From Candidatus Zixiibacteriota bacterium (GTDB taxonomy: Bacteria > Zixibacteria > MSB-5A5 > JAABVY01 > JAHJOQ01), in NCBI GenBank assembly GCA_018820315.1, contig JAHJOQ010000088.1:1-40737 (forward strand): a DNA stretch of 40,737 nucleotides. Direction: 5' to 3'. Below, one piece after another: positions 1 through 8,009 of this stretch (within the stretch, counting starts at the first letter, position 1; the number at the start of each line of letters is the position of its first letter). The notes beneath the pieces were generated by a model that saw only the letters and a program-made list of their open reading frames with translations, was not told where the DNA came from and made no database searches. The position numbers and the translations under genes are program-made.

Positions 1-98
1 CACAGCGAAATGAAATAGAGGCAAAGGTAGATTGGCGCTTCACCAATGAAGATGCCAGGATTAAACTAAAGAGATTGTATCCTACATTATGTGGTTGA
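1..98 (+). CDS. IS630-family transposase, C-terminal end only (cut by window edge)
   Basis: Reading frame 3 is open from the window edge to the TGA at 96-98 and ends VDWRFTNEDARIKLKRLYP plus a few residues. This is the conserved tail of IS630-family DDE transposases (consensus roughly NWQFTT-DARIKLKRLYP). Only about 31 residues are visible, so the catalytic residues lie outside the window. The frame overlaps antisense with the last codons of the secreted-protein gene on the minus strand. The family assignment rests on this tail motif alone, but the motif is very characteristic. Confidence 0.82.
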   Translation, partial: QRNEIEAKVDWRFTNEDARIKLKRLYPTLCG

Positions 99-108
99 CG
101 GGACAGTA
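1..108 (+). mobile_element. Right end of an IS630-family insertion sequence
   Basis: The transposase stop is at 98, and IS630 elements usually end within a few tens of bases of it. The minus-strand secreted-protein gene keeps homology to its paralogue up to the codons for YPNPYY (106-123) and then loses it, so the element boundary is probably near 106-108. A TA dinucleotide lies at 107-108, and IS630 elements target TA. The terminal inverted repeat cannot be confirmed because the other end is outside the window. Confidence 0.6.
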
Positions 109-2427
109 GTACGGATTCGGGTAGAGCTCTACCTTGAGCTGCTGCCCGATCACTTCTGATGCTTCATGAATAGCCCAGACCTCAACCGAGTTCGCCAGCG
201 GCGATGTCTCCTGCGGCTCAATCCCATAGATCGCATCACCAAAATCAAACGCTGACACAGCAAAATGCCACGACACCGATGCGAGCAAATTGCCCGTCGT
301 GAATTCGTATTCGTAGTACTTGTGATAGTAAATCGAATCACCCGTCAGTGGATTGATGGCTTTGATCCAGTTGTTGCTCGTGAGTGTATCCTCGATATCG
401 ATCTCGCTTGTGACAGTTCCCGCCGCGATCTCATCAGCATAGACTTTGCTGAACTCAGTGCTACTCATGATGTCAGCGCCGTCACCCCATCCCTCCACTG
501 ACTGGTTCCAGTCAGCCGGTTCGAAGCAATATGTTAGCGAATCGACAATGAGACCGGAGCCGTCTGACGTCTTCGGATAATCTCCCGACTGGAAATAATC
601 GCCATATATCTTGCGAATAGAGTCGAGGGTCATCGGATTTTCGTTCTTATCCCAGCGGAGACGGTCCGGATTCCAGACTAATCGCCAATAATCCTCGAAG
701 TCCTGCGATGCGACCATCGCCAGATCATCGAGACGATTCAGCCTGCCCATGTAGACACGGTAGCCCTCGAAATCACGCACCCGCGTGAACGGATCAATAT
801 GAGATTCGGAGATCAAACCGTTCCATTTGATCCGAACAGTCTCAAACTGTGTGTTGTACCTGACTACCGGCGGAGGAGGCGGCACTGCCGGTTTGAAATC
901 GGGTACGCCATCTCCGGCGTAATAATACCTGTCGAAGACGACTTCGCCGTTCGGCAGAGTGTCCGCAATCTCCCAATACGGTCCGGCATATCCATCGTTG
1001 TCGGTGTCATAACCGGGATTGTCGTAGACCCAACCGGCGCGGAGAGCATTATCAACTAGATCGCTGAAGTCAAGCTGCCGGTAGAACTGGTCAGGGTCAT
1101 AAGTGTCCAGAACATAGTTCCTGTGAGCTTGTGGATCGTGATGGAAGTCCTCGCCTCCAATGTACGCGATTGTCAATGGCACCGATTCCCCTGCCGGGAT
1201 GTCAAACGGACCCAGCGACATGACATAGGCACTTCCGCCGCGAGTTGCCAACAGTGTGCAGAACGGCTGCCTCGGTGGCAACCAGCCCTCGTCGGTGTAG
1301 GAACGCGCAGCGAATAACTGATCATAGTCTCGCTCTCCGTTCGCCATCAAGAAATATTTATCTCCGTCAGTCAACGGGTGTCCCTGACCGCCCGTATACA
1401 TCCGCCGCCTGCCCCCCTCTCTCATCGGCCCCCATGACCAGTCGGGGTCTTCGAAGCCTGAGAACCAGTTGAACGAGACCTTGAGATCATCAGCAGGCTT
1501 TCTCAGGATTCTAAGACCGGTCGTGCTCGCCACGCTTGTATAGTCGTACAGATCAGAGGCATTCGGATCGCCGTCATTGTCGGCGGCCCATGCCAATTCT
1601 ATCGTATCCTGATATCCCTGCCCGATTCTTGATGTATATGTTTCCACAAAGCCAGTGTACCATGCATACGAATTTACCGGTTTGGTGGGATAATGCCCGA
1701 TATACGGTTGGACAAATATACCGACATAGACGTCTTCAATAGCATCGTTACCGAAGTTCTTGATGTCATAATCGATCATTACGAAATCCTCTGCGAAAGC
1801 AGTGGACCATGAGTAGCTCTTCTGAGTCACCTCGACGTTTAGTGGTATATGGGGCCTGCCATCACGGTCGGGAAATACGAGCTTCGGATCATCAAGCGTA
1901 TCGGTATACTCTGCAATCATGTCGAGATCAGACAAGGCGCTGACACTATAGTCCGGATACGAAAATCGGTTAGTCCGCTTCTCAATCATGCAGTCCGGAT
2001 CTGAACATGGCAATAGCTCCCATCCCAAAACGGCATATCCTTGAGAGACTATTCTCATTCCAAAGCCGGTGGACACCAGCGTGTCCGATCCGACAATTGC
2101 TCCAATCCACATAGCACCTACATAAAGATGCTCGTGCCCGCTGCCCGCCGGGAATTCGCATGATGGTGCATCCAGGTTGGTCTCGCAGTCACGGAAACCA
2201 ATACCGAGATGACTTCCGAAGCAACCGTAATTCGTGACGGCTAAATACATGTTGTTCGCACGATGTGTGCAGACTTGATTCATCGGAAATGGAGAATCAG
2301 CTGGTTTCAGCGGAATCTGGCTGGAATGCGAAACAACTCCTGGTGCGAGACTCAACCCTTGACCGGATACCAACGATGTGGTCAGCAGCACAACAGATAT
2401 TGACGAAGTGAGGAATCCGCGGATCAT
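82..2427 (-). CDS. Large secreted protein of unknown function, C-terminus truncated by IS630
   Basis: This is a 781-residue exported protein. I chose the ATG at 2427 because AAGGGAAG lies at ribosome-binding distance and a clean signal peptide follows (MIRGFLTSSISVVLL...). An upstream in-frame start at 2475 has no such support. It is a paralogue of the protein encoded at 3323-5914. Both share, in order, an N-terminal block with CTHRANNM and RDCETN-(L/M)-APSCEFP, a DNDGDP-type Asp-rich loop, GGQG, GVPDF followed by a Pro run, and DFEGY. The paralogue continues for 98 residues beyond YPNPYY into a FlgD/T9SS-like sorting domain. This copy has only eight unrelated residues and a stop, and those last codons lie in IS630 DNA. 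If secretion or anchoring needs that domain, the product is probably mislocalised. No enzymatic motif was recognised. Confidence 0.85.
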   Translation of the reverse strand: MIRGFLTSSISVVLLTTSLVSGQGLSLAPGVVSHSSQIPLKPADSPFPMNQVCTHRANNMYLAVTNYGCFGSHLGIGFRDCETNLDAPSCEFPAGSGHEHLYVGAMWIGAIVGSDTLVSTGFGMRIVSQGYAVLGWELLPCSDPDCMIEKRTNRFSYPDYSVSALSDLDMIAEYTDTLDDPKLVFPDRDGRPHIPLNVEVTQKSYSWSTAFAEDFVMIDYDIKNFGNDAIEDVYVGIFVQPYIGHYPTKPVNSYAWYTGFVETYTSRIGQGYQDTIELAWAADNDGDPNASDLYDYTSVASTTGLRILRKPADDLKVSFNWFSGFEDPDWSWGPMREGGRRRMYTGGQGHPLTDGDKYFLMANGERDYDQLFAARSYTDEGWLPPRQPFCTLLATRGGSAYVMSLGPFDIPAGESVPLTIAYIGGEDFHHDPQAHRNYVLDTYDPDQFYRQLDFSDLVDNALRAGWVYDNPGYDTDNDGYAGPYWEIADTLPNGEVVFDRYYYAGDGVPDFKPAVPPPPPVVRYNTQFETVRIKWNGLISESHIDPFTRVRDFEGYRVYMGRLNRLDDLAMVASQDFEDYWRLVWNPDRLRWDKNENPMTLDSIRKIYGDYFQSGDYPKTSDGSGLIVDSLTYCFEPADWNQSVEGWGDGADIMSSTEFSKVYADEIAAGTVTSEIDIEDTLTSNNWIKAINPLTGDSIYYHKYYEYEFTTGNLLASVSWHFAVSAFDFGDAIYGIEPQETSPLANSVEVWAIHEASEVIGQQLKVELYPNPYYCPVNHIM

Positions 2428-2510
2428 CAGATACTTCCCTTTGATGAAATATAGCAGCCTATAAACTTGTGTCAACGATAAACGGGCTTTTTGCGTAAGT
2501 GATTAATGTC

Positions 2511-2539
2511 TTGAATTGAATCATGCGAGCGACTATACT
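2511..2539 (+). promoter_or_regulatory. Possible sigma70-type promoter
   Basis: TTGAAT at 2511-2516 and TATACT at 2534-2539 are separated by 17 bp. No intact plus-strand gene follows. The only downstream coding remnant is the ABC-permease fragment at 2614-2745, so this may be a leftover or chance match. Confidence 0.3.
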
Positions 2540-2546
2540 CAGCCAA

Positions 2547-2615
2547 GTAGGGTAGGATTGCCCTCAAGCCTGCCGCCTCCATTCAGGAGGCAGGTTTCGG
2601 AGAAACCTGCCCTAC
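2547..2615. repeat. REP-like inverted repeat
   Basis: The element begins GTAGGGTAGGATTGCC and ends AAACCTGCCCTAC. Its centre is GCCGCCTCC-attca-GGAGGCAGG, so it can fold into a long hairpin. A related unit (AGTAGGGCAGGATTCCCCGA and following bases) occurs at the far end of the window near 40580-40610, indicating a dispersed family. Confidence 0.65.
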
Positions 2616-2745
2616 TATACTTGAAGGTGCGATCTGGCGAGGATTCTCATTCTCTGAGATGATGCAGCCATTCGGCATCCTGCTCGGCATCGGCGTCCTG
2701 TTCTTCGCAGTGGGAGCTATTGTAATGTCGCGGTCTGAAATGTAA
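2614..2745 (+). pseudogene. C-terminal remnant of an ABC-2-type transporter permease
   Basis: One frame is open for 43 codons to the TAA at 2743-2745, with no start codon in a suitable context. It reads ILEGAIWRGFSFSEM, then PFGILLGIGVLFFAVGAIVM and SRSEM. This has the look of the last transmembrane helix and cytoplasmic end of an ABC-2 family permease. The 5' part of the gene is missing, and the REP-like repeat abuts the break point. It is best read as a deletion relic. The family call is based only on the tail pattern. Confidence 0.5.
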
Positions 2746-2757
2746 TCCAGACAAATA

Positions 2758-2783
2758 CGGCAGGAGTGCGCTCACTCCTGCCG
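2758..2783 (-). terminator. Hairpin, possible terminator
   Basis: A perfect 11-bp stem CGGCAGGAGTG / CACTCCTGCCG encloses a CGCT loop. It lies about 55 bp beyond the stop of the minus-strand gene at 2837-3205. The minus-strand sequence after it is only moderately T-rich, so it may be a weak terminator or another REP-like hairpin. Confidence 0.5.
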
Positions 2784-2836
2784 ATATCACTATTCCCGCA
2801 GGTCTGCCTGAGACCAACTCAACCTTCTGCACTGTC

Positions 2837-3205
2837 TCAGTTCTTGAGATGAGCCATGATCGCATCGGCCAAGTCCGCAGGATCTACAAACTTGTACTTG
2901 AGATCATCCGATTTAACAGCTTTGGCTGCTTTCGCGTGCAATTCTTTCGGCACCACAAACAGGACCATGATATCGTACGCCTTCACAGTGGCCAGCATGG
3001 CGTTGAATATCGTTTCATCCTCAAGGCGCAGGAACTTGTGCAGATTTCCTACCACAACAGAGATATTGTCTGCGGGATTGAGAAGCGTCAGGTGTTTACC
3101 GTGATTGTCCCAACCGTTAGACAGTGGCAGTGTTTCGACGCCTTCAACAACAAGCTTGGTCAGGACTCCCGGGTCCGTACCTTCCATGTACCCTACTACT
3201 TTCAT
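2837..3205 (-). CDS. Conserved-looking small cytosolic protein, function unknown
   Basis: The 122-residue product has no signal peptide or membrane segment. A perfect AGGAGG lies just upstream of the ATG at 3205. The sequence alternates hydrophobic strands (NISVVVGNL, DIMVLFVVP) with Lys/Ala-rich helices (HAKAAKAVKS, DPADLADAIMAHLK), which suggests a compact alpha/beta fold such as a flavodoxin- or DsrE-like sulfur-relay protein. No diagnostic motif was found and there are no Cys residues. It stands alone between two paralogous secreted-protein genes transcribed in the same direction. A hairpin follows its stop, so it is probably its own transcription unit. Confidence 0.72.
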   Translation of the reverse strand: MKVVGYMEGTDPGVLTKLVVEGVETLPLSNGWDNHGKHLTLLNPADNISVVVGNLHKFLRLEDETIFNAMLATVKAYDIMVLFVVPKELHAKAAKAVKSDDLKYKFVDPADLADAIMAHLKN

Positions 3206-3322
3206 AATTCCTCCTCTTTTCAGCTTTCTTCCAACCTAATTATAATAATCACAAATTGAAACGCAATCAATCCATTTTCGCGCAATTGCTGGAAATCTCT
3301 CGACGCACCAGAACAGAACGTA

Positions 3323-5914
3323 CTATAATATTAAAACCAGCTTACCGATTTGGTTCCCAAGTTCCGATTCGACAACGAAGATATATATCCCGCTGGTGAC
3401 GATCTCGTTGTTTCTGGATCGGAGATCCCATTGAATCTTCGAATCGGCGTCACTGGCTATACCGGGGTGTTCGAGGGTTCTGACATGGTCTCCGTCGAGT
3501 GTGTATATCTTGATCGTGCATTGGGGCGGCAGATTGACAAAATGAACTCTTCGCGAGTGATCCACGAACCCCGTCCCCTCTCTATCCTCGTAACGGGATC
3601 GGATGTAGCGCCCGTCCCCGTAATACGGATTCGGATATACTACAACATCGAGGTCCTCGTCGATCACAGTGGCGGCATCATTTGTCGGCCAAACTTCGAT
3701 CATATTTGACAGGGGTGAGCTCGAAAGAGGAGCGATACCATTTTTGAAATCACCGAAATCAAATGCCGACACCGCAACATACCACGGCACCGATGAAAGG
3801 AGGTTGTCGATCACATATTCATATTCATAGAACTTGTGGTATTTGGTCGAATCACCGGTCAGCGGATCGTGATCCAAGGTCCAGTTACCAGCGATTGTGC
3901 TATCAGTATCCGGCGTAACCTCCCCCCTTGCAATCTCATCGGCGAATCTTTTCTTAATCCCGCATGGAATAACGGGCATGCCGCCGTCAAGCCATCCATC
4001 AATCGTCTGATTCCAACCAACTTTCCCGAAGCAGTATATCAGACCGTTATCTTCCAAGCCTATGCCATCATCGTTAGGGCCGTAATTGTCCGGATCGAAA
4101 TGGTCCCCATAAAGCACTCTCAGCGAATCGAGCTGGAGAGGAATCTCGTCAGCCAAAATCCATTCCATTTCATTGGCATCCCAGTACTTCCTTTTGAAGT
4201 TCAGCAAATCCCGCGATTCAAGGAGGCTGAGATTGGTTGCTCTGCGAAGCGAATTCAAACTGACCTGGTAGCCCTCGAAATCCTGGAGTTTCGTGAACGG
4301 ATCGACAAATGTCTCGGTCACAAGACCATTCCATTTGAGAGTAATCTGTCCTATGGCAGTCGAGGCACGCAGTCTAGGAGGGGGCGGGGCTGTCGCTGCT
4401 CGAAAGTCAGGAACCCCATCTCCGCTATAGTAGACGCTGTCGATGACAATTTCTCCATTGGGAAGAGTATCTTCGACTTCACAGAATTCCCCGGCATAGC
4501 CATTGCCATCGGTGTCCACTCCCGGATTGTCGTAGATCCAGCTCGCCCAAACGGCGTTCTCTGCGAGATCTGAGAAGTCGAGCATGCCGTAGAAACCATC
4601 CGGATCGTACTCATTAACCATGTTCATATTGAAGTTTGTCGGCGATGTATGGAGATTCTCTCCGGCAACATACGCTATCGTAAGGGGCAGCGAGTCGCCG
4701 GCTTGGATGTCGAAAGGCCCCATCGAGATAAGATAGCGCGTATCCCCTCCCTGAGCAACATCGATGCTGGCGGATTGGCTAGGCGGCAACCACCCTTCGT
4801 CGCTGAAATCGACTGCGGCGTGCGTTTGGTCATAGTCGTTCTCACCGTTTGACATCACGTAATACTTGTTGAAGTCCCCCATCGGCGTTCCCTGCCCCCC
4901 GGTGCCGAAATTTCGCCTCAACGCGGAACGCATCGGACCCCAGTCGAACCGCGGGGAGCTGTTGGATGTCCACCAGTTGAATGAGACTTTTACGTTCTTA
5001 TTTGGCTTTCGCATGATCTTGACACCACTCACTCCATTGGCGCTCCGGTCATCGAACGCATTATTCTCCTGGTCGCCATCGTTGTCAGCAATCCATGCGA
5101 CTGCGACTGTATCGTCGAGCCCGGGGCAGAGCCTCGACGGCCATGACTGCCTGAAACCACAAATATCATCCGTCCAGCCTCCGCGCTCTCGCCCGATGTG
5201 GCTCACATCACCATCGACCTGAATGCCGACATAGACTTTCTTCAGCTCGCTCGAACCGATGTTCCTGAAATTGTAGTCGAACAGGATGAAATCCTGAGCG
5301 TATTCTACTTCCCACGAATAGCTGGTCTGGATGACCTCCAGATTCAGAGGTGTGTGCGGCCGCCCGGTCCATCCGGTTCCGGTCCATCTCTGATCAACAA
5401 GTGTGTCTGTATAGACTGCAATATATTCGAAGTCGGACTTGGCATCTTCGCTATAGTAGTCGCTCAGCGGATTGCTTGATTGTCTGGACAACAGACATTC
5501 CGGACCGGAACAGGGCCACAGTTCATTCGTATATCCCCAGCCGTCCCATCCGGTAGTAACGAGCGTATCGGAACTGACAATAGCTCCCACCCAGAGTCCA
5601 GCCGCATACAGATAATCGAGTTGCGACCCCCCGGGAAACTCGCACGATGGTGCCGACATGTTCGTCTCACAATCGCGGTAGCTCTGATTCATGGAGCCGA
5701 GTGTCGCAAAATTCGATACCGTCAGCCACATGTTGTTGGCTCTGTGAGTACAGGTCTGAATGTTCGGAGGTTCGACGCGTTGTGGCTTGAAGAATCCATC
5801 AGAACCGGGAAGACCCTCGCCTTCCAGCGGCTCCCTGTTTCTCGACATTGCAGTCGAGGCTAACAGTAGCATGATATACACATATATGAACAATATTGAA
5901 AAAAGTCTCTTCAT
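3323..5914 (-). CDS. Large secreted protein with C-terminal T9SS/FlgD-like domain
   Basis: This is an 863-residue exported protein. The ATG at 5914 is preferred because GGGAG precedes it and a hydrophobic signal (MKRLFSILFIYVYIMLLLAS) follows. Residues up to about 760 match the truncated paralogue at 82-2427, including CTHRANNM, SAPSCEFPGGS, GGQGTPMGD and DNPGVDTDGNGYAGEF (an Asp-rich, possibly Ca-binding loop). The last ~105 residues start at VVYPNPYYGDG and include IKIYTLDGDHVRTL and VTSGIYIFVV, the pattern of FlgD-like Ig / type IX secretion sorting domains in FCB bacteria. That implies export across the outer membrane, if the host has T9SS. The substrate or role of the main body is unknown. 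It is probably a cell-surface protein. Confidence 0.88.
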   Translation of the reverse strand: MKRLFSILFIYVYIMLLLASTAMSRNREPLEGEGLPGSDGFFKPQRVEPPNIQTCTHRANNMWLTVSNFATLGSMNQSYRDCETNMSAPSCEFPGGSQLDYLYAAGLWVGAIVSSDTLVTTGWDGWGYTNELWPCSGPECLLSRQSSNPLSDYYSEDAKSDFEYIAVYTDTLVDQRWTGTGWTGRPHTPLNLEVIQTSYSWEVEYAQDFILFDYNFRNIGSSELKKVYVGIQVDGDVSHIGRERGGWTDDICGFRQSWPSRLCPGLDDTVAVAWIADNDGDQENNAFDDRSANGVSGVKIMRKPNKNVKVSFNWWTSNSSPRFDWGPMRSALRRNFGTGGQGTPMGDFNKYYVMSNGENDYDQTHAAVDFSDEGWLPPSQSASIDVAQGGDTRYLISMGPFDIQAGDSLPLTIAYVAGENLHTSPTNFNMNMVNEYDPDGFYGMLDFSDLAENAVWASWIYDNPGVDTDGNGYAGEFCEVEDTLPNGEIVIDSVYYSGDGVPDFRAATAPPPPRLRASTAIGQITLKWNGLVTETFVDPFTKLQDFEGYQVSLNSLRRATNLSLLESRDLLNFKRKYWDANEMEWILADEIPLQLDSLRVLYGDHFDPDNYGPNDDGIGLEDNGLIYCFGKVGWNQTIDGWLDGGMPVIPCGIKKRFADEIARGEVTPDTDSTIAGNWTLDHDPLTGDSTKYHKFYEYEYVIDNLLSSVPWYVAVSAFDFGDFKNGIAPLSSSPLSNMIEVWPTNDAATVIDEDLDVVVYPNPYYGDGRYIRSRYEDREGTGFVDHSRRVHFVNLPPQCTIKIYTLDGDHVRTLEHPGIASDADSKIQWDLRSRNNEIVTSGIYIFVVESELGNQIGKLVLIL

Positions 5915-6194
5915 CCTGCAGCTCCCGATGTAATTCAAGAATGTACCCGCCAACTCCAGCGGTAAGATAATCGATTTCGGTATTGACTGCTATGCTTTTC
6001 TGAGACCTCATGATACTGTGCACGTCAATCTGGACAACCATAAGGTTTCATTTCCGTCCGAAGCGTGTGGCACGTTTCGTTAAGAAAAAACTTGTTGGAG
6101 GATCGTCCGATTTGTCTTTATTCAGTCAGAGAATTGCTCTCTGCGATTGGCAGCAAACAGACTATTGCAGCACACTAGATGCACGGAGGATAAT

Positions 6195-7085
6195 ATGAAT
6201 AGCTTCAGAGGACCTGTTGCCTGTTTGTTGGCAGCGGCTTTCATGCTGGCAGGTTGTGGCGGCGGAGATGAAGCGAATGACGTGTCCGCCAGGGAGCTGC
6301 TCCCTCAGAAGTTCCAGGAGATCGCAGCCGAAAGAACGACCGAGGTGAGAACATTCGTTGGAGAATCGCTCTGGGAATACATCGACGGCGGAGCTGAGCA
6401 ATACCATGAGTATGGTTTCAAAGAAGTGAAGACTGCGGAGTACACGATGGGTGAAAAGGACATCGTGGTCGACGTATACGAGTTCAGCGATGCTACCAAC
6501 GCCTATGGGCTCTATTCGGTATTGCGCCCCGATGAACCGGAGATAATCAACATCGGCATCGAAGGCTACGTCGCGCCGTCGAGCGTTGAGTTCGTGAAAG
6601 GCAAGCAGGTCGTGAGGTTGATCGGGTTCGATGAATCTTCGGAGACAAAGGCTTTGCTTGTCGGTACCGCCAAATTGGTCGAACAATCGGTGCAGGGCAC
6701 ACTTGATCCACCTCCGGCATTCGGACTGTTCCCCATCAGTCTGAGGATCGCATTAACAGATAAGTATCTTGCGGAATCGTTTATAGGGCAAAAAGTCCTT
6801 ACAAAATTCTATAGCCAGGATTACGGGATTGAAGCGGAGACTGTGACACTGTTTCTCACTCTGGATAATGTTGCAGACAAGTTCCAGAAATGGTCTGAAT
6901 TAGCTGAAAACAAGAGCGATGCTCCGAGTGATCTGGCGTTTGATAACGGCAAGTCATTCCTGTATGAACAAAGTTGGCACGGGAGAATTCTGGTCGGAAT
7001 CAAGAATAGTAAACTTGTCGGGATGACTAATTATGATGACAGCCGGAAGGAGTTTTTCGCAGACTGGCTAAATTCGCTCAATTAG
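6195..7085 (+). CDS. DUF6599-type lipoprotein
   Basis: The product has 296 residues. ATG 6195 is chosen because CGGAGG lies at the right distance and a lipoprotein signal follows (MNSFRGPVACLLAAAFMLAGC, lipobox LAGC with Cys21). The mature part contains LWEYIDGGAEQYHEYGF followed by VDVYEFSDATNAYGLYSV, the hallmark of DUF6599 proteins (often in FCB and acidobacterial genomes). The family has no established biochemical role. The protein should be anchored in a membrane by its lipidated Cys. The gene is divergent from the secreted-protein gene at 5914, about 280 bp away. No operon partner is evident. The domain assignment is from pattern memory. Confidence 0.8.
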   Translation: MNSFRGPVACLLAAAFMLAGCGGGDEANDVSARELLPQKFQEIAAERTTEVRTFVGESLWEYIDGGAEQYHEYGFKEVKTAEYTMGEKDIVVDVYEFSDATNAYGLYSVLRPDEPEIINIGIEGYVAPSSVEFVKGKQVVRLIGFDESSETKALLVGTAKLVEQSVQGTLDPPPAFGLFPISLRIALTDKYLAESFIGQKVLTKFYSQDYGIEAETVTLFLTLDNVADKFQKWSELAENKSDAPSDLAFDNGKSFLYEQSWHGRILVGIKNSKLVGMTNYDDSRKEFFADWLNSLN

Positions 7086-7213
7086 CCTTCTATCTCTGCT
7101 GCATAATTTCGACTCAGCACTGGAGCATCTCGATTTATTCCATCATTCGCTTGAGGAATATCCGTATATATTCCAATGCTTCCTGATGACGCAAACTTGA
7201 AGGAACTACGTAG

Positions 7214-7624
7214 ATGAAGAAGAAAATACCTGTGATGTCGGTCTCTGCCTGCAATGGCTGCCCGTCGAAATGCTGCAATGATCTTTCTATGCTAATCGGT
7301 CCGCCGACTTCGAAGTCAGACTTCGAAGATCTGCACTGGCAATTGAGATATGACACTGTCCACATATATATTCGCAATCGACGATGGTATATTCTTGTCA
7401 AAGGCAGATGCATGTACCTCGACGACAACGACCGCTGCAAGATATATGAGACCCGCCCAGAGAAATGCAGAGTTCACAATCCTCCCGACTGTGAGAGATT
7501 CGGCGATTTTTGGGATGTCATGTTCGAAACTCCCGAGGAACTCGAAGCATACTTCAAGAAGAAGAGGCGGGCCGCCAAACGCCGTGCGAATGCGCGAGCA
7601 AAGAAGAAAAAGATGACGGCGTAG
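7214..7624 (+). CDS. YkgJ-family cysteine cluster protein (zinc/iron-chelating domain)
   Basis: The 136-residue product has the family's Cys pattern: ACNGCPSKCCNDLSM at residues 12-26, then GRCMYLDDNDRCKIYETRPEKCR at about 64-86. The middle segment with YxDxxxRCxIYexRPxxC is diagnostic for the UPF0153/YkgJ group, thought to chelate Fe or Zn. A very basic tail (KKKRRAAKRRANARAKKKK) could bind nucleic acid, but this is unproven. AAGGA lies about 12 nt before the ATG. It is the only gene between the DUF6599 lipoprotein and a repeat-rich spacer. Confidence 0.85.
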   Translation: MKKKIPVMSVSACNGCPSKCCNDLSMLIGPPTSKSDFEDLHWQLRYDTVHIYIRNRRWYILVKGRCMYLDDNDRCKIYETRPEKCRVHNPPDCERFGDFWDVMFETPEELEAYFKKKRRAAKRRANARAKKKKMTA

Positions 7625-7773
7625 CGGACAGGTTGCACCAGACATGGGTGGCTGCGATCTGTGATCGCGGGTTACGAAATGCTTCAACCATATGCAGACA
7701 TCACGTGAGCTGTCACGATTTGCTTTCTGACAGAGTCAAAGCGCTGCCGAGAATGGCTTACCGCCTTCGGGCA

Positions 7774-7916
7774 TGTTGAAAAACCCTAAATGACATCATT
7801 GCGAGCGAAGCGTGGCAATCTCCGCATTTCACAATAGACTTGATTGATGTAGAGATCGCCACGTCGCTCCGCTCCTCGCGATGACGCTGCTTTACAGCAT
7901 CGGGACTTTTTCAACA
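7774..7916 (+). repeat. 143-bp MITE-like repeat, copy A
   Basis: The element starts TGTTGAAAAA and ends TTTTTCAACA, a perfect 10-bp terminal inverted repeat. Just inside lie subterminal inverted segments (GCGAGCGAAGCGTGGCAATC against the complement of GATCGCCACGTCGCTCCGCTCCTCGC), so a long hairpin can form. It has no coding capacity. Copy B at 14364-14506 has the same length and near-identical sequence. The rest of the 7625-7987 gap shows no gene. Confidence 0.85.
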
Positions 7917-7983
7917 AGCCCCTCCGCGGCAATGACAGATTCCGGTGTCCGCGCCGTCAGGAATCCCCGCACTTACCGCTCGC

Positions 7984-8009
7984 GCCGTCAGGAATCCTTT
8001 CCTGACGGC
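7984..8009. repeat. Palindromic hairpin overlapping the glycosyltransferase stop
   Basis: GCCGTCAGGA and TCCTGACGGC form a perfect 10-bp stem around ATCCTT. A half-copy (GCCGTCAGGAATCC) lies about 26 bp upstream, and a variant hairpin (CTGTCAGGAA / TTCCTGACAG) lies at 14710-14733. The stop codon and last residues (SGKDS) of the minus-strand glycosyltransferase gene lie inside it. Confidence 0.7.

Noticed and set aside
2647-2865. Minus-strand 72-codon frame between the secreted-protein genes
   Set aside because: It runs through a hairpin and opposite the ABC-permease fragment; the plus-strand reading has clear membrane-protein character.
6162-6686. Minus-strand 174-codon frame opposite the DUF6599 gene
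   Set aside because: The plus strand has a lipoprotein signal, ribosome site and family motifs; the antisense frame has none.
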